A stretch of DNA of 64,000 nucleotides from Variovorax sp. 54 (GTDB taxonomy: Bacteria; Pseudomonadota; Gammaproteobacteria; Burkholderiales; Burkholderiaceae_C), in contig NZ_PEFF01000001.1 of NCBI RefSeq assembly GCF_002754375.1, forward strand, positions 2,810,501 through 2,874,500. The letters are read 5' to 3'. The position numbers and the translations under genes are program-made. Of the stretch, positions 1 to 10,413 are shown one piece after another; position 1 is the first letter of the stretch, and each line of letters starts with the position of its first letter. The notes under the pieces were generated by a model. That model saw only the letters and a program-made list of their open reading frames with translations, was not told the DNA's origin and ran no database searches.

Positions 1-2
1 GC

Positions 3-374
3 CTGCGCTCTTTCAACGACGACCGGAAGGTGTTTGCCGGCAGCGGCATCCGGCTGGTGCGCGTGCCGATCAACACCTGGTCGATCGACGATGCCAAGGT
101 GCTGCGCGCGCTGGTCGCGATCCGCGAGGCCGAGACTCAAGGGCCGGTGCTCATCCATTGCATGCACGGCGCCGACCGCACGGGCGTGGTGGCGGCCGTC
201 TACCGCATGGCCGTGCAGGACTGGGACAAGGACAGCGCGCGCCAGGAAATGCTGCGCGGCGGCTATGGGTACCACACGCTGTGGCGCAACATCCCGCGCT
301 ACATCGAGCGGCTCGACCCGCTCAGGATGCGCCACGCGCTGGCCCATGCCCCGGTGATTCCCGTGGTGTCCTGA
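3..374 (+). CDS. Tyrosine/dual-specificity phosphatase-like protein (3' part)
   Basis: The reading frame is open from the window edge, so the N-terminus lies outside. The visible 123 codons carry HCMHGADRTG, which fits the HCxxGxxRTG/S phosphatase loop of cysteine-dependent tyrosine and dual-specificity phosphatases: the Cys is the nucleophile and the Arg binds phosphate. An Asp-rich stretch (INTWSIDD) upstream could contain the general acid, but I cannot place it. Such proteins are often small periplasmic or cytoplasmic phosphatases in proteobacteria; the substrate is unknown. The next gene starts 89 bp downstream on the same strand and looks unrelated. Confidence 0.75.
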   Translation: MRSFNDDRKVFAGSGIRLVRVPINTWSIDDAKVLRALVAIREAETQGPVLIHCMHGADRTGVVAAVYRMAVQDWDKDSARQEMLRGGYGYHTLWRNIPRYIERLDPLRMRHALAHAPVIPVVS

Positions 375-463
375 AGGCGCCAGCAGACGCGCACACCCGC
401 TCCTATACTGGCCGCCCCGTGGCCGATGGCCATCTTCGAACGACCTTTCACAGGGGCTTCTCC

Positions 464-1594
464 ATGGCACTCCAACTGCGCTCTCTCGTCCGTTCCAACG
501 GCGAACTCGAACTCTCGCTGCACGACGACCCGATGCCCGAACCGCAGGCCCACGAGGTGGTGATCCGCGTCGAGGCGGCGCCGATGAACCCGTCGGACCT
601 GGGCCTGCTCTTCGGCGCCGCCGACATGAGCACCGCGGTGGCCTCCGGCACGGCCGATCGCCCCGTCGTCACGGCCATGGTGCCCGAGCGCGCACGCGCC
701 TCGATGGCGGCGCGGCTCGACCAGTCGATGCCGGTGGGCAACGAAGGTGCGGGCGTGGTGGTCAAGGCCGGTTCGTCGCCGGCCGCGCAGGCATTGCTCG
801 GAAAGACGGTGGCGGCCATCGGTGGTGCGATGTATTCGCAGTACCGCTGCCTCGCCGCTGCGCAGTGCCTGGAGCTGCCTGCGGATGCCACTCCTGCCGA
901 TGGCGCCTCGTGTTTCGTCAACCCGCTCACCTCGCTGAGCATGGTCGAGACCATGCGGATGGAAGGCCACAAGGCGCTGGTGCACACGGCGGCCGCGTCC
1001 AACCTCGGCCAGATGCTCAACAAGATCTGCCAGAAGGACGGCATCGACCTCGTCAACATCGTGCGCAAGCCCGAGCAGGAAGCACTGCTGCGCGGCATCG
1101 GCGCGAAGTACGTCTGCAATGCGAGCTCGCCGGACTTCCTCGAACAACTGACCGACGCCCTGGTCGCCACCGGCGCCACGCTGGCCTTCGACGCCACGGG
1201 CGGCGGCAAGCTCGCCGGCCAGATCCTCGGCTGCATGGAAGCGGCGCTGAACCGTACCGCCAAGGAATACAGCCGCTACGGCTCGACCACGCACAAACAG
1301 GTCTACATCTACGGCGGCCTGGACCGCAGCCCCACCGAGTTCGTGCGCAACTTCGGCATGGCCTGGGGCATGGGCGGCTGGCTGCTGTTCCCGTTCCTGC
1401 AGAAGCTGGGCGATGAAGGCACGCAGCGGCTGCGTTCGCGCGTGGTGGCTGAGTTGAAGACGACGTTTGCGAGCCACTACACGCGGGAGGTGTCGCTGGT
1501 GGAGGCGCTGCAGCTGGATGCGATCGGGGTGTATGGGAAGCAGGCTACGGGGGAGAAGTTTCTGCTGAATCCGAACAAGGGCGTGGCGGCCTGA
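464..1594 (+). CDS. Zinc-type alcohol dehydrogenase-like / quinone oxidoreductase family protein
   Basis: A 376-residue medium-chain dehydrogenase/reductase. The N-terminus shows the family pattern of a GroES-like domain (EVVIRVEAAPMNPSDLG, then VGNEGAGVVV), followed by a Rossmann domain with VHTAAASNLGQM and a later FDATGGG segment. Zinc-binding Cys clusters are not evident, which favours an NAD(P)H:quinone oxidoreductase-like enzyme over a zinc alcohol dehydrogenase. The open frame extends upstream, but the ATG at 464 begins the conserved domain, while the upstream codons overlap the preceding gene and look non-coding. The substrate cannot be inferred from context. Confidence 0.8.
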   Translation: MALQLRSLVRSNGELELSLHDDPMPEPQAHEVVIRVEAAPMNPSDLGLLFGAADMSTAVASGTADRPVVTAMVPERARASMAARLDQSMPVGNEGAGVVVKAGSSPAAQALLGKTVAAIGGAMYSQYRCLAAAQCLELPADATPADGASCFVNPLTSLSMVETMRMEGHKALVHTAAASNLGQMLNKICQKDGIDLVNIVRKPEQEALLRGIGAKYVCNASSPDFLEQLTDALVATGATLAFDATGGGKLAGQILGCMEAALNRTAKEYSRYGSTTHKQVYIYGGLDRSPTEFVRNFGMAWGMGGWLLFPFLQKLGDEGTQRLRSRVVAELKTTFASHYTREVSLVEALQLDAIGVYGKQATGEKFLLNPNKGVAA

Positions 1595-1636
1595 TCGCTT
1601 GCCTGGGGTGAGCGGCTGTCGTGAGGTGATGGCCGC

Positions 1637-1779
1637 TGCCCTCACCCCAACCCTCTCCCCGAGGGGAGAGGGAGCAAGACCTCGGCGCCACTGAGCGCCC
1701 TCTTGCGTACCTCTCGCCGCTCTCGCTCTTGTCCCCGTCTTGTCCCCTCTCCCTCTGGGAGAGGGTTAGGGTGAGGGCA
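1637..1779. repeat. REPIN-like inverted repeat pair
   Basis: A 23-bp arm at 1637-1659 (beginning TGCCCTCACCCCAACC) is repeated in inverse orientation at 1757-1779 with 22 of 23 matches, enclosing about 97 bp. A shorter stem (CCCTCTCCCC/GGGGAGAGGG) adjoins the left arm and a CTCTCCC/GGGAGAG stem lies in the right arm. This matches the form of REP doublets (REPINs) dispersed between genes in beta- and gammaproteobacteria. It fills the gap between two convergent transcription units, the dehydrogenase and kdpE, where a transcript-ending structure would also be useful. Confidence 0.8.
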
Positions 1780-1808
1780 TGTGCCGCCGATGAAGCGCGG
1801 CCTCCTCA

Positions 1809-2510
<702 letters not shown>

Positions 2511-2518
2511 GGCGGGTT

Positions 2519-5269
2519 TCAGAGCTGGGCTTCAGCGGGTTCGGGGGGCTCGCGGCGCGGCAAGGTGACGGTGAATTCTGCACCGCCGTCGCGCGCATTC
2601 GCCGCGCTGATCTCGCCGCCATGCGCGCTCACCACGGCGCGGCAGATGGCCAGGCCGAGGCCGACGCCGGGCGTGGCGGATTCGGCCTCGCCGCGCGTGA
2701 ACTTGTCGAACAGCGTCTGCTCGCGGCCGTGCAGCGCGGCCGGCAGGCCGGGGCCGTGGTCGCGCACGGTGAGCACCAGCGTGCCGGCCTCGGCGCGCGC
2801 GCCCACCTCGATGGGCGCGGCGCCGTACTTGGCGGCGTTCTCCAGCAGGTTGACGAGCACGCGCTCGATGAGCACGGCGTCGAACTCGACCAGCGGCAGC
2901 TCGGGGTCCCAGGCGGTCTGCACCACCATGCCGCGCAGCGCGGGGCGGGCGGCGCGGATGGCGGCGCCCACCACCTCTTCGACCGACTGCCAGTCGCGCC
3001 GCAGGTTGACCGTGCCGCCGGCCACGCCGCTTTCGAGCCGCGCCATGTCGAGCAGGTTGCTGACCAGCGCATGCAGCGCATGGGCCTGCGTGACGATGGC
3101 GCGCGCGGCCTCGCCGTGTTCTTCGGGCGGCAGGGTCTGCAGCGATTCGGCCAGCGCGATGAGCGCGGTGAGCGGCGTGCGCACGTCGTGCGAGATGGCG
3201 CCGAGCAGCGCGTTGCGCAGGCGCTCCGATTCCATCTCGACCACGGCCTGCTGCGCCACTTCGACATAGTGCACGCGCTCCAGCGCGATGGCGATCTGGC
3301 GCGCGAGCGTGTCCAGCTGCTGCGCCTGCTCGGGAATCAGCAGCCAGCGCGGGCGGGCCGGGCACAGCGCGAGCACGCCGCGCACGCGCATCGGCGCGCG
3401 CAGCGGCACGTAGTGCCAGGGCTGCGCGGCGAGCGTGGCGGTGGCCAGGCCGGCGGGCTGGCCGTGGCGGAAGGCCCAGTCGGCCACCTGCGCGTCGAAG
3501 CCGGGCGGCGGGTCGGCGGGGGGCACGAGCTGGTCGGCCGCATCGGTGACGAGCACGCGCGCATGGCCGCCGAAATGGGCCTGCACGGCGGCGGTGCCGA
3601 GTGCGACGACCTGGGTGCTTTCGAGCGCGGCCGAGAGTTCGCGCGTGAGCTCGAACAGCGAGCGCGCGCGGCGCTCGCGGCTGGTCGACACGCCGGCCGC
3701 AAAGCGCAGCCCGGCCGTGAGCTGGCCCACCAGCAGGCCGACGCCGAGCATGACGGCGAAGGTCAGCAGGTACTGCACGTCGCTGACCGCGAAGGACAGG
3801 CGCGGCGCGACGAAGAAGTAGTCGAAGGCCGCCACGTTGAGCATGGCCGCGAGCGCCGAAGGACCGCGCCCGAAACGCATCGCCACGCCCACCACGCCGA
3901 GCAGGAACAGCATGACGATGTTCGACAGCTCCAGCACGTTGGCCAGCGGCGCACAGAGCAGCGTGAGCGCGATGCTGGTGGCAGCCGCCCAGGCGTAACC
4001 GGGCCAGCGGGACTGCGCGCGCTCGTCGTCTTCGTCGTCGTCGGCACGCGCTGTTGCGAACGGCACCTGCGACAGGCGGCGCGCGCTGTCGGCGCGACCG
4101 ACCTCGAGGATGTCGAGCGCCGACGCCCGCTGCGCCAGCGCGCGCGACAGCGGCACGGCGGACCCGCCCCACCAGCGCCGCCAGCCGCGCACGGGTTCCG
4201 ATCGCCCGATGACCAGCGTCGCGCAGTTGAGGCGCCGCGCCTGCTCGGACAGTTGCTCGGCCACGTCGGCGCCGGTGAGCACCGCCGTGGCCGCGCCCAG
4301 TTCTTCGGCCAGCTTGAGCACGGCGAGGATGCGGTCGCGCTGTGCCGCATCGAGGCGCTGCAGCCGCGGCGTCTCGACATACGCGGCATGCCAGCGCACG
4401 TTGAGCTGGCCCGCGAGCCGCGCGGCGGTGCGCACGGTCTGCGCCGCGCCCTCGTGCGGGCCGACGCAGGCCAGGATCGCGCCCGAGGTGTTCCAGGCCT
4501 GCAGCGCTGCACCGCCCTGCCCGTTGCCGCCGGGGCCCGACTGCTCGACGCGCCAGCCGCGCACGTCGTCTTCGACATGCTCGGCGGTGCGGCGCAGGGC
4601 GATCTCGCGCAGCGCGATCAGGTTGCCCTTGCGGAAGAAGTTCTGTGCGGCGCGCTCGGCCTGCTGGGGCAGGTAGACCTTGCCGGCCGCGAGCCGCGCC
4701 GTGAGTTCGTCGGGCGTGACGTCGACCAGCACCACCTCGTCGGCCTCGTCGAGCACGGTGTCGGGCACGGTCTCGTGCACGCGCACGCCGGTGATGGCGC
4801 CGACGGTGCCATTGAGGCTTTCGAGGTGCTGCACGTTGAGCGCCGACCACACCTCGATGCCGGCAGCCAACAGCTCCTGCACGTCTTGCCAGCGCTTGGC
4901 GTGGCGCGAGCCGGGCGCGTTGGTGTGGGCCAGTTCGTCGACCAGCAGCACGGCGGGCTTGCGCGCCAGCGCGGCGTCGAGGTCGAACTCGGCGAGCGTG
5001 CGGCCGCGATAAGGCAGCTCGCGCAGCGGCAGCGTGTCGAGCCCCGTGAGCAGCGCGGCGGTCTCGCTGCGGCCGTGCGTTTCGACCACGCCGATGAGCA
5101 CGTCGCGCCCGGCCTCGCGCTCGCGCCGGGCGGCGCTGAGCATGGCCCAGGTCTTGCCCACGCCGGCGCTGGCACCGAAGTAGATGCGCAGCTTGCCGCG
5201 CAGCGCGCGCGCCTCGTCGCTGCGCAGTTGCGCGAGCAGGGCGTCGGGGTCGGGGCGGGTCTCTGGCAT
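2519..5269 (-). CDS. kdpD: KdpD sensor histidine kinase
   Basis: A 916-residue membrane sensor kinase. The N-terminal KdpD domain has a Walker A-like GASAGVGKT at about residues 32-40 and VDELAHTN downstream. A USP-like segment follows, then a cluster of hydrophobic helices in the middle (about residues 410-500), a GAF-like region, the H-box ISHDVRTPL near residue 693, and N/G boxes (ENAAKYG, DHGPGLP, GVGLGLAI) in the C-terminal ATPase domain. The frame is open upstream to 5623, but the ATG at 5269 begins the conserved KdpD sequence. It senses K+ limitation and phosphorylates KdpE. Its gene is 13 bp after a 43-codon membrane ORF. Confidence 0.95.
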   Translation of the reverse strand: MPETRPDPDALLAQLRSDEARALRGKLRIYFGASAGVGKTWAMLSAARREREAGRDVLIGVVETHGRSETAALLTGLDTLPLRELPYRGRTLAEFDLDAALARKPAVLLVDELAHTNAPGSRHAKRWQDVQELLAAGIEVWSALNVQHLESLNGTVGAITGVRVHETVPDTVLDEADEVVLVDVTPDELTARLAAGKVYLPQQAERAAQNFFRKGNLIALREIALRRTAEHVEDDVRGWRVEQSGPGGNGQGGAALQAWNTSGAILACVGPHEGAAQTVRTAARLAGQLNVRWHAAYVETPRLQRLDAAQRDRILAVLKLAEELGAATAVLTGADVAEQLSEQARRLNCATLVIGRSEPVRGWRRWWGGSAVPLSRALAQRASALDILEVGRADSARRLSQVPFATARADDDEDDERAQSRWPGYAWAAATSIALTLLCAPLANVLELSNIVMLFLLGVVGVAMRFGRGPSALAAMLNVAAFDYFFVAPRLSFAVSDVQYLLTFAVMLGVGLLVGQLTAGLRFAAGVSTSRERRARSLFELTRELSAALESTQVVALGTAAVQAHFGGHARVLVTDAADQLVPPADPPPGFDAQVADWAFRHGQPAGLATATLAAQPWHYVPLRAPMRVRGVLALCPARPRWLLIPEQAQQLDTLARQIAIALERVHYVEVAQQAVVEMESERLRNALLGAISHDVRTPLTALIALAESLQTLPPEEHGEAARAIVTQAHALHALVSNLLDMARLESGVAGGTVNLRRDWQSVEEVVGAAIRAARPALRGMVVQTAWDPELPLVEFDAVLIERVLVNLLENAAKYGAAPIEVGARAEAGTLVLTVRDHGPGLPAALHGREQTLFDKFTRGEAESATPGVGLGLAICRAVVSAHGGEISAANARDGGAEFTVTLPRREPPEPAEAQL

Positions 5270-5282
5270 GGGAAGGTGCAGG

Positions 5283-5414
5283 TTATCGCATCGGCCCGCT
5301 CTTGCGTCGCCGCGGATGCCGACGTGCAGTGCGCGACAGCACCCACCAGGCAAAGCCCAGCGGCACGAACAGCGCCGCCATGGCCAGCAGCACGTGCAAC
5401 AGGTCAGTGACCAT
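5283..5414 (-). CDS. Small predicted membrane protein in the kdp operon (43 aa)
   Basis: A 43-codon ORF that starts inside the end of the upstream 117-codon gene; the ATG at 5414 overlaps that gene's TGA by 11 bp, which suggests translational coupling. It stops 13 bp before kdpD. The product has one long hydrophobic segment (about residues 4-26, LLHVLLAMAALFVPLGFAWW) followed by a strongly basic tail (RTARRHPRRRKSG), so it is probably a single-pass protein with its C-terminus in the cytoplasm. I do not recognise a family. Position suggests a role with KdpD or the Kdp complex, but this is inference. Confidence 0.6.
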   Translation of the reverse strand: MVTDLLHVLLAMAALFVPLGFAWWVLSRTARRHPRRRKSGPMR

Positions 5415-5757
5415 GGCGCAGGCCGCAGCGCGTGAGGTGATCGCGCCAGCTCATGAGCCGGCCGATCTCGCCCGAGGGCACGCATTCGATGAGGCGGTGC
5501 AGCACCTCGGCGTAGCGCGCAGTCGGAAAGCGGATCATCAGGCGCACGCAGGGCGCGTCGCTTTCCTGCGAGCTGCAGGCATGCAGTAGCGGCTCGCAAC
5601 GCACCACGCCAGCCTCGGCGCACGCCGCAATGCTGCGGCGCACGCGCAGCGCATCGGCGCAGCAGACGGTGACGTCGAGCACGTGGAACTGCGTCGTGCG
5701 CGGCGCGATCGGACTTCGCACGACGCTGGGGTGTTCACGGTAGGCGGCATAGGCCAT
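5404..5757 (-). CDS. Conserved-looking hypothetical protein between kdpC and kdpD (117 aa)
   Basis: A 117-residue cytoplasmic protein with no signal peptide or membrane segment. From about residue 24 it shows alternating strand and helix character (FHVLDVTVCCADALRVRRSIAACAE, then CVRLMIRFPTARYAEVLHRLIE), which would suit a ferredoxin-like or ACT-like fold. It has seven or more cysteines, including a CC pair. A good ribosome site (GGAGAA) precedes the ATG at 5757, 12 bp after kdpC. I do not recognise the family. Its place inside the operon between transporter and sensor genes suggests a regulator or adaptor for Kdp, not demonstrated. Confidence 0.7.
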   Translation of the reverse strand: MAYAAYREHPSVVRSPIAPRTTQFHVLDVTVCCADALRVRRSIAACAEAGVVRCEPLLHACSSQESDAPCVRLMIRFPTARYAEVLHRLIECVPSGEIGRLMSWRDHLTRCGLRHGH

Positions 5758-5769
5758 GGTTTGTTCTCC

Positions 5770-6369
5770 TCAACGCACCGTCGAAGAAGCATCGAGCGCC
5801 AGGTTCAGCGCCAGCACGTTGACGCGCGATTCGCCCAGCACGCCCCACAGCGGCTTCTGGGTGTTCTGCACGACCAGCGCATTGACCTGGTCCAGCGGCA
5901 CGCCGCGTTCGCGCGCCACGCGGGCAGCCTGGTAGTGCGCGGCGGCGGGGCTGATGTCGGGGTCGAGGCCGCTGGCCGAGGCCGTGACGAGGTCCACCGG
6001 CACCGGCGCGGTGTTGCCCGGGTCGGCCGCACGCAGCGCCTCGACGCGCGCCTTCACCGCATCGGCCAGCGCGGGGTTGAGCGGGCCCTGGTTGGAACCG
6101 CCCGAGGCGCTCGCGTTGTAGGGCTGCGGCGCGGTGGCCGACGGGCGGCCCCAGAAGTGCTTCGGGTCGCTGAAGTTCTGGCCGATGAGCGCGGAGCCGA
6201 CGGGCTTGCCGTCGCGCACGACCAGGCTGCCCGCCGCCTGCGACGGGAACAGCGCTTGCGCGGCGCCGGTGACGGCTGCCGGGTAGATCAGGCCGGTGAG
6301 CGCGCTCAGCAGCGCGAAGAGCACGAGCGCGGGGCGCACGATGCTGCCTTGGTTGTTGTTGTCGTTCAT
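5770..6369 (-). CDS. kdpC: KdpC subunit of the potassium-transporting ATPase
   Basis: A 199-residue subunit with one N-terminal membrane helix ([20 protein letters not shown]) and a large periplasmic domain. It has the family motifs [27 protein letters not shown] and [10 protein letters not shown], plus the C-terminal [19 protein letters not shown]. KdpC helps assemble the KdpFABC complex and aids K+ or ATP binding. It follows kdpB by 13 bp. The length is normal for the family. Confidence 0.95.
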   Translation of the reverse strand: MNDNNNQGSIVRPALVLFALLSALTGLIYPAAVTGAAQALFPSQAAGSLVVRDGKPVGSALIGQNFSDPKHFWGRPSATAPQPYNASASGGSNQGPLNPALADAVKARVEALRAADPGNTAPVPVDLVTASASGLDPDISPAAAHYQAARVARERGVPLDQVNALVVQNTQKPLWGVLGESRVNVLALNLALDASSTVR

Positions 6370-6382
6370 GACGAAGAACTCC

Positions 6383-8500
6383 TCAGACCAGACCGACTGC
6401 CACGAGCAGCCAGTCGATCAACTTGATGCCGATGAAAGGGACGAGCAAACCGCCCAGGCCATAGATGGCGAGGTTGCGGCGCAGCAGCGCGGCGGCGCCC
6501 ACGGGCCGGTAGCGCACGCCCTTGAGCGCCAGCGGGATCAGGAACACGATGACGAGCGCGTTGAAGATCACCGCCGACAGGATGGCCGACGACGGGCTGG
6601 CGAGCCGCATCACGTTCAGCGCACCCAGCTGCGGGTAGGTCGACACGAAGATCGCCGGAATGATCGCGAAGTACTTCGCCACGTCGTTCGCGATCGAGAA
6701 GGTGGTGAGCGAGCCGCGCGTCATGAGCAGCGCCTTGCCGGTCTCCACCACCTCGAGCAGCTTGGTCGGGTTGGAGTCGAGGTCGACCATGTTGCCGGCC
6801 TCCTTCGCGGCCTGCGTGCCGCTGCCCATGGCCACGGCCACGTCGGCCTGCGCGAGCGCGGGGGCGTCGTTGGTGCCGTCGCCGGTCATCGCGACCAGCC
6901 GGCCTTCGGCCTGGTACTTGCGGATCAGCGCGAGCTTGTCCTCGGGGGTGGCCTCGGCCAGGAAGTCGTCCACGCCGGCTTCGGCCGCAATGGCGGCGGC
7001 CGTGAGCTTGTTGTCGCCCGTGATCATCACGGTCTTGATGCCCATGCGGCGCAGCTCGGCAAAGCGGTCCTTGATGCCGGTCTTGACGATGTCCTTGAGC
7101 TCGACCACGCCGAGCACGCGGTTGCCTTCGGCCACGGCCAGTGGCGTGCTGCCGCGGCGTGCCGTTTCTTCGGCGGCGCGCAGCATCTCGGCCGGCATGG
7201 TGCCGCCGAACGATTCGACATGGCGGCGCACCGCATCGACCGCGCCCTTGCGCAGCACGATGGCGTCGGTGTCCAGGCTGTGGGGCGCGGCCGGCAGGTC
7301 GACACCGCTCATGCGGGTCTGCGCGGTGAAGGGCACATAGCGCAGTACGTCGACAGAGGCGGCTTCGAGGCCGTCGCGACGTGCGAGCTCGACGATGCTG
7401 CGGCCCTCGGGCGTTTCGTCGGCCAGCGAGGCGAGCATGGCGGCGCGTGCGAGGCGGCCCTTCGGCACGCCGGGTGCGGGCAGGAAGGCGCTGGCCTGGC
7501 GGTTGCCGTGCGTGATGGTGCCGGTCTTGTCGAGCAGCAGCACGTCGACGTCGCCGGCGGCTTCCACCGCGCGGCCCGAGGTGGCGATCACGTTGGCCTG
7601 CATCATGCGGCTCATGCCGGCCACGCCCACGGCCGAGAGCAGGCCGCCGATGGTGGTCGGGATCAGGCACACGAGCAGCGCGACCAGCGCGGTGAGCGAC
7701 ACCACGGTGCCCGCACCGGCGGCCTCGACGCTGAACACCGAGAACGGCAGCAGCGTGACGGTGACCATGAGGAACACGATCGTCAGTGCGACCAGCAGGA
7801 TGGTCAGCGCGATCTCGTTCGGCGTCTTGTGGCGCTTGGCCGCTTCGACCATGCCGATCATGCGGTCCAGGAACGACTCGCCGGGGTTCACCGAGATGCG
7901 CACCACCAGCCAGTCGGACAGCACGCGGGTGCCGCCGGTGACGGCCGAGAAGTCGCCGCCCGACTCGCGCACCACGGGCGCCGATTCGCCGGTGATGGCG
8001 CTCTCGTCGACCGAGGCCACGCCTTCGATGACTTCGCCGTCGAGCGGAATCACGTCGCCGGCTTCCACCAGCACGACGTCGCCCTTGCGCAGGTTGGGTG
8101 CCTGCTCCGGCAGCCACGGCGCACCGTGGTGCGGCTGTTGCTGGTCCTTCAGCTTCTTGGCCCAGGTGTCCTTGCGCAGGCCGCGCAGCGACGCCGCCTG
8201 CGCCTTGCTGCGGCCTTCGGCCAGCGCTTCGGCGAAGTTGGCGAACAGCACGGTGAACCACAGCCACACGGTCACGGCCAGCACGAAGGCAGGCTGCATG
8301 CCGGTGTCGCCCGGGAAGCTCAGCGCATGCACCCAGAGCAGCGTCGTGAGGATGCTCCCGATGTAGACGATGAACATCACCGGGTTGCGCCACTGGGTGC
8401 GCGGGTTCAGCTTGGCGAAGGCGCCCCAGAGCGCGGGCTTGACCAGTGCTGCATCGAACAGCGAAAGGGAAGTCTTGGAGGTTTTGGTTTTGACAGTCAT
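6383..8500 (-). CDS. kdpB: KdpB, ATP-hydrolysing subunit of the potassium-transporting P-type ATPase
   Basis: A 705-residue P-type ATPase of class IA. It shows the phosphorylation motif [10 protein letters not shown] near residue 324, the actuator-domain TGES motif (ITGESAPV), the [21 protein letters not shown] hinge, and several hydrophobic helices (for example [17 protein letters not shown]). It powers K+ uptake through KdpA. It sits 13 bp downstream of kdpA and 13 bp upstream of kdpC. Confidence 0.97.
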   Translation of the reverse strand: MTVKTKTSKTSLSLFDAALVKPALWGAFAKLNPRTQWRNPVMFIVYIGSILTTLLWVHALSFPGDTGMQPAFVLAVTVWLWFTVLFANFAEALAEGRSKAQAASLRGLRKDTWAKKLKDQQQPHHGAPWLPEQAPNLRKGDVVLVEAGDVIPLDGEVIEGVASVDESAITGESAPVVRESGGDFSAVTGGTRVLSDWLVVRISVNPGESFLDRMIGMVEAAKRHKTPNEIALTILLVALTIVFLMVTVTLLPFSVFSVEAAGAGTVVSLTALVALLVCLIPTTIGGLLSAVGVAGMSRMMQANVIATSGRAVEAAGDVDVLLLDKTGTITHGNRQASAFLPAPGVPKGRLARAAMLASLADETPEGRSIVELARRDGLEAASVDVLRYVPFTAQTRMSGVDLPAAPHSLDTDAIVLRKGAVDAVRRHVESFGGTMPAEMLRAAEETARRGSTPLAVAEGNRVLGVVELKDIVKTGIKDRFAELRRMGIKTVMITGDNKLTAAAIAAEAGVDDFLAEATPEDKLALIRKYQAEGRLVAMTGDGTNDAPALAQADVAVAMGSGTQAAKEAGNMVDLDSNPTKLLEVVETGKALLMTRGSLTTFSIANDVAKYFAIIPAIFVSTYPQLGALNVMRLASPSSAILSAVIFNALVIVFLIPLALKGVRYRPVGAAALLRRNLAIYGLGGLLVPFIGIKLIDWLLVAVGLV

Positions 8501-8513
8501 GGTGCGCTCCTTC

Positions 8514-10313
8514 TTATTTCCAGAGCACGAGATGTTCGACGATCGGGCCCAGGGCCAGTGCCGGCACGTAGTTGAGCAGACCGACCAGCAGCACGGTGCC
8601 GATCAGCAGGAAGACGAACAGCGGGCCGTGCGTGGGCAGCGTGCCGCTGGTGACGGGCAGGCGCTTCTTGGCGGCCAGCGCGCCGGCAATGGCGAGCACC
8701 GGCACGATCATCGCGAAGCGCCCGAGCCACATCGCCAGGCCGAGCAGGCCGTTGTAGAACGGTGTGTTGGCCGACAGGCCGGCGAAGGCGCTGCCGTTGT
8801 TGTTGGCGGCCGAGGTCAGCGCATACAGCACCTCGGAGAAGCCATGCGCGCCGGGGTTGGCGATGCCGACCTTGCCCGCGCCCGCGCTCACCGCCAGCGC
8901 CGTGCCCGCCAGTACCAACACCGGCGTGACCAGGATGGCGATGGAGATCAGCTTCATCTCGCGCACCTCGATCTTCTTGCCGAGGTACTCGGGCGTGCGG
9001 CCGATCATCAGGCCCGCGATGAACACCGCGAGCATGGCGAACACCAGCATGCCGTACAGGCCGCTGCCGACGCCGCCGAAGACGACCTCGCCCAGCTGCA
9101 TCAGCACCAGGGGGACCATGCCGCCGATGGGCGTGAGCGAGTCGTGCATGGCGTTCACCGCGCCGCACGAGGCGGCGGTGGTCACGGCGGCAAAGAGGGC
9201 CGAGGCGTCGATGCCGAAGCGCACTTCCTTGCCTTCCATGTTGCCGCCGCTTTGCAGCGCGCTCGCCATCTGGTCCACGCCCAGCGGACCCAGCAGCGGG
9301 TTGCCGGCCTGCTCCGCCGGCGTGACGACCAGCACGGCCACCACGAACAACACCGTCATCGCCGCGAGCACGGCCCAGCCCTGGCGCAGGTCACCGACCA
9401 CGCGGCCGAAGGCGAAACACAGTGCCGCCGGGATCAGGAAGATCGCCAGCATCTCCAGCAGGTTGCTGAACGCGGTCGGGTTCTCGTACGGATGCGCCGA
9501 GTTGGCGTTGAAGAAGCCACCGCCGTTGGTGCCGAGCATCTTGATCGCTTCCTGCGAAGCGACCGGGCCCATGGCCAGCGTCTGCGTGGGCGTGGTGGCG
9601 TCTTCCATCACGGGCGCGCCCTTGTCGTCCTTCAGCGGCTGGCCGTCGGGGCCGTTCTTGGGCTGCTGGAAGGCCGTGGCCTCGAGCGTCTGCACCGACT
9701 TGTAGGCGTCGAAGTTCTGGATCACGCCCTGCCCCGCAAGGCACAGCGCGAGCACGAACGAGATCGGCAGCAGCACCCACAGCGTGACGCGCGTCACGTC
9801 GGCCCAGAAGTTGCCGACCAGGCCCTTGCCGTCACCACGGCGCGCAAAGCCGCGCACCAGTGCGAAGGCGACCGCGATGCCGGTGGCGGCGGAGAAAAAG
9901 TTCTGCACCGCCAGGCCGAGCATCTGCGTGAGATAGCTCATGGTCGACTCGCCGCCGTAGCCTTGCCAGTTGGTGTTGGCGACGAAGCTCACCGCCGTGT
10001 TGAAGGCCGAGTCGGGCGACACCGCGCCCATGCCGGCCGGATTGAACGGCAGCCCGCCCTGCAGGCGCTGCAAGGCGTACAGAAAGATCGCGCCGATGGC
10101 GTTGAATGCCAAGAGCGCCAGCGCGTAGCGCAGCCAGTGCATCGACTGCTCGGGCTTCGTGCCCGCGAGGCGGTACAGCGGTGCTTCGACGCGCTGCATC
10201 CAGCGCGGCACGCGCTCGCCGCACAGCGCGGCCAGCAGCTTGCCCAGCGGCCAGGCCAGCACGAGCAGCGCGCCGAGAAAAAGGGCCAACAAGACCCAGG
10301 CCGAGGTTTCCAT
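8514..10313 (-). CDS. kdpA: KdpA, potassium-binding channel subunit
   Basis: A 599-residue polytopic membrane protein of the SKT superfamily. Family signatures are visible: [13 protein letters not shown] in the first part, [17 protein letters not shown] (selectivity filter region), [17 protein letters not shown], and [19 protein letters not shown]. Ten or so hydrophobic helices are apparent. It forms the K+ pathway of the Kdp pump. The ATG follows the kdpF stop by a single base, so translation is probably coupled. Confidence 0.97.
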   Translation of the reverse strand: METSAWVLLALFLGALLVLAWPLGKLLAALCGERVPRWMQRVEAPLYRLAGTKPEQSMHWLRYALALLAFNAIGAIFLYALQRLQGGLPFNPAGMGAVSPDSAFNTAVSFVANTNWQGYGGESTMSYLTQMLGLAVQNFFSAATGIAVAFALVRGFARRGDGKGLVGNFWADVTRVTLWVLLPISFVLALCLAGQGVIQNFDAYKSVQTLEATAFQQPKNGPDGQPLKDDKGAPVMEDATTPTQTLAMGPVASQEAIKMLGTNGGGFFNANSAHPYENPTAFSNLLEMLAIFLIPAALCFAFGRVVGDLRQGWAVLAAMTVLFVVAVLVVTPAEQAGNPLLGPLGVDQMASALQSGGNMEGKEVRFGIDASALFAAVTTAASCGAVNAMHDSLTPIGGMVPLVLMQLGEVVFGGVGSGLYGMLVFAMLAVFIAGLMIGRTPEYLGKKIEVREMKLISIAILVTPVLVLAGTALAVSAGAGKVGIANPGAHGFSEVLYALTSAANNNGSAFAGLSANTPFYNGLLGLAMWLGRFAMIVPVLAIAGALAAKKRLPVTSGTLPTHGPLFVFLLIGTVLLVGLLNYVPALALGPIVEHLVLWK

Positions 10314-10314
10314 G

Positions 10315-10413
10315 TCAGAACTCCTCGGCGCAGATCAGCGCGAACACCAGGTAAGCAAACAGGACCACGGCGACCAGTGCGCCGAAGCCGTACAGGACTT
10401 CGAGGCCGATCAC
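10315..10413 (-). CDS. kdpF: KdpF, small stabilising subunit of the Kdp pump
   Basis: A 32-codon ORF encoding one hydrophobic helix followed by an acidic end ([18 protein letters not shown], then CAEEF), typical of KdpF, which stabilises the KdpFABC complex. I place the start at GTG 10413, with an AGGGAG ribosome site about 7 bases upstream. The GTG overlaps the stop of the preceding 46-codon ORF (GTGA). It ends one base before kdpA. Confidence 0.85.
   Translation of the reverse strand: MIGLEVLYGFGALVAVVLFAYLVFALICAEEF

Noticed and set aside
6296..8575. A long plus-strand ORF opposite kdpB
   Set aside because: The minus strand encodes an unmistakable P-type ATPase; the plus frame has low complexity and no motifs.
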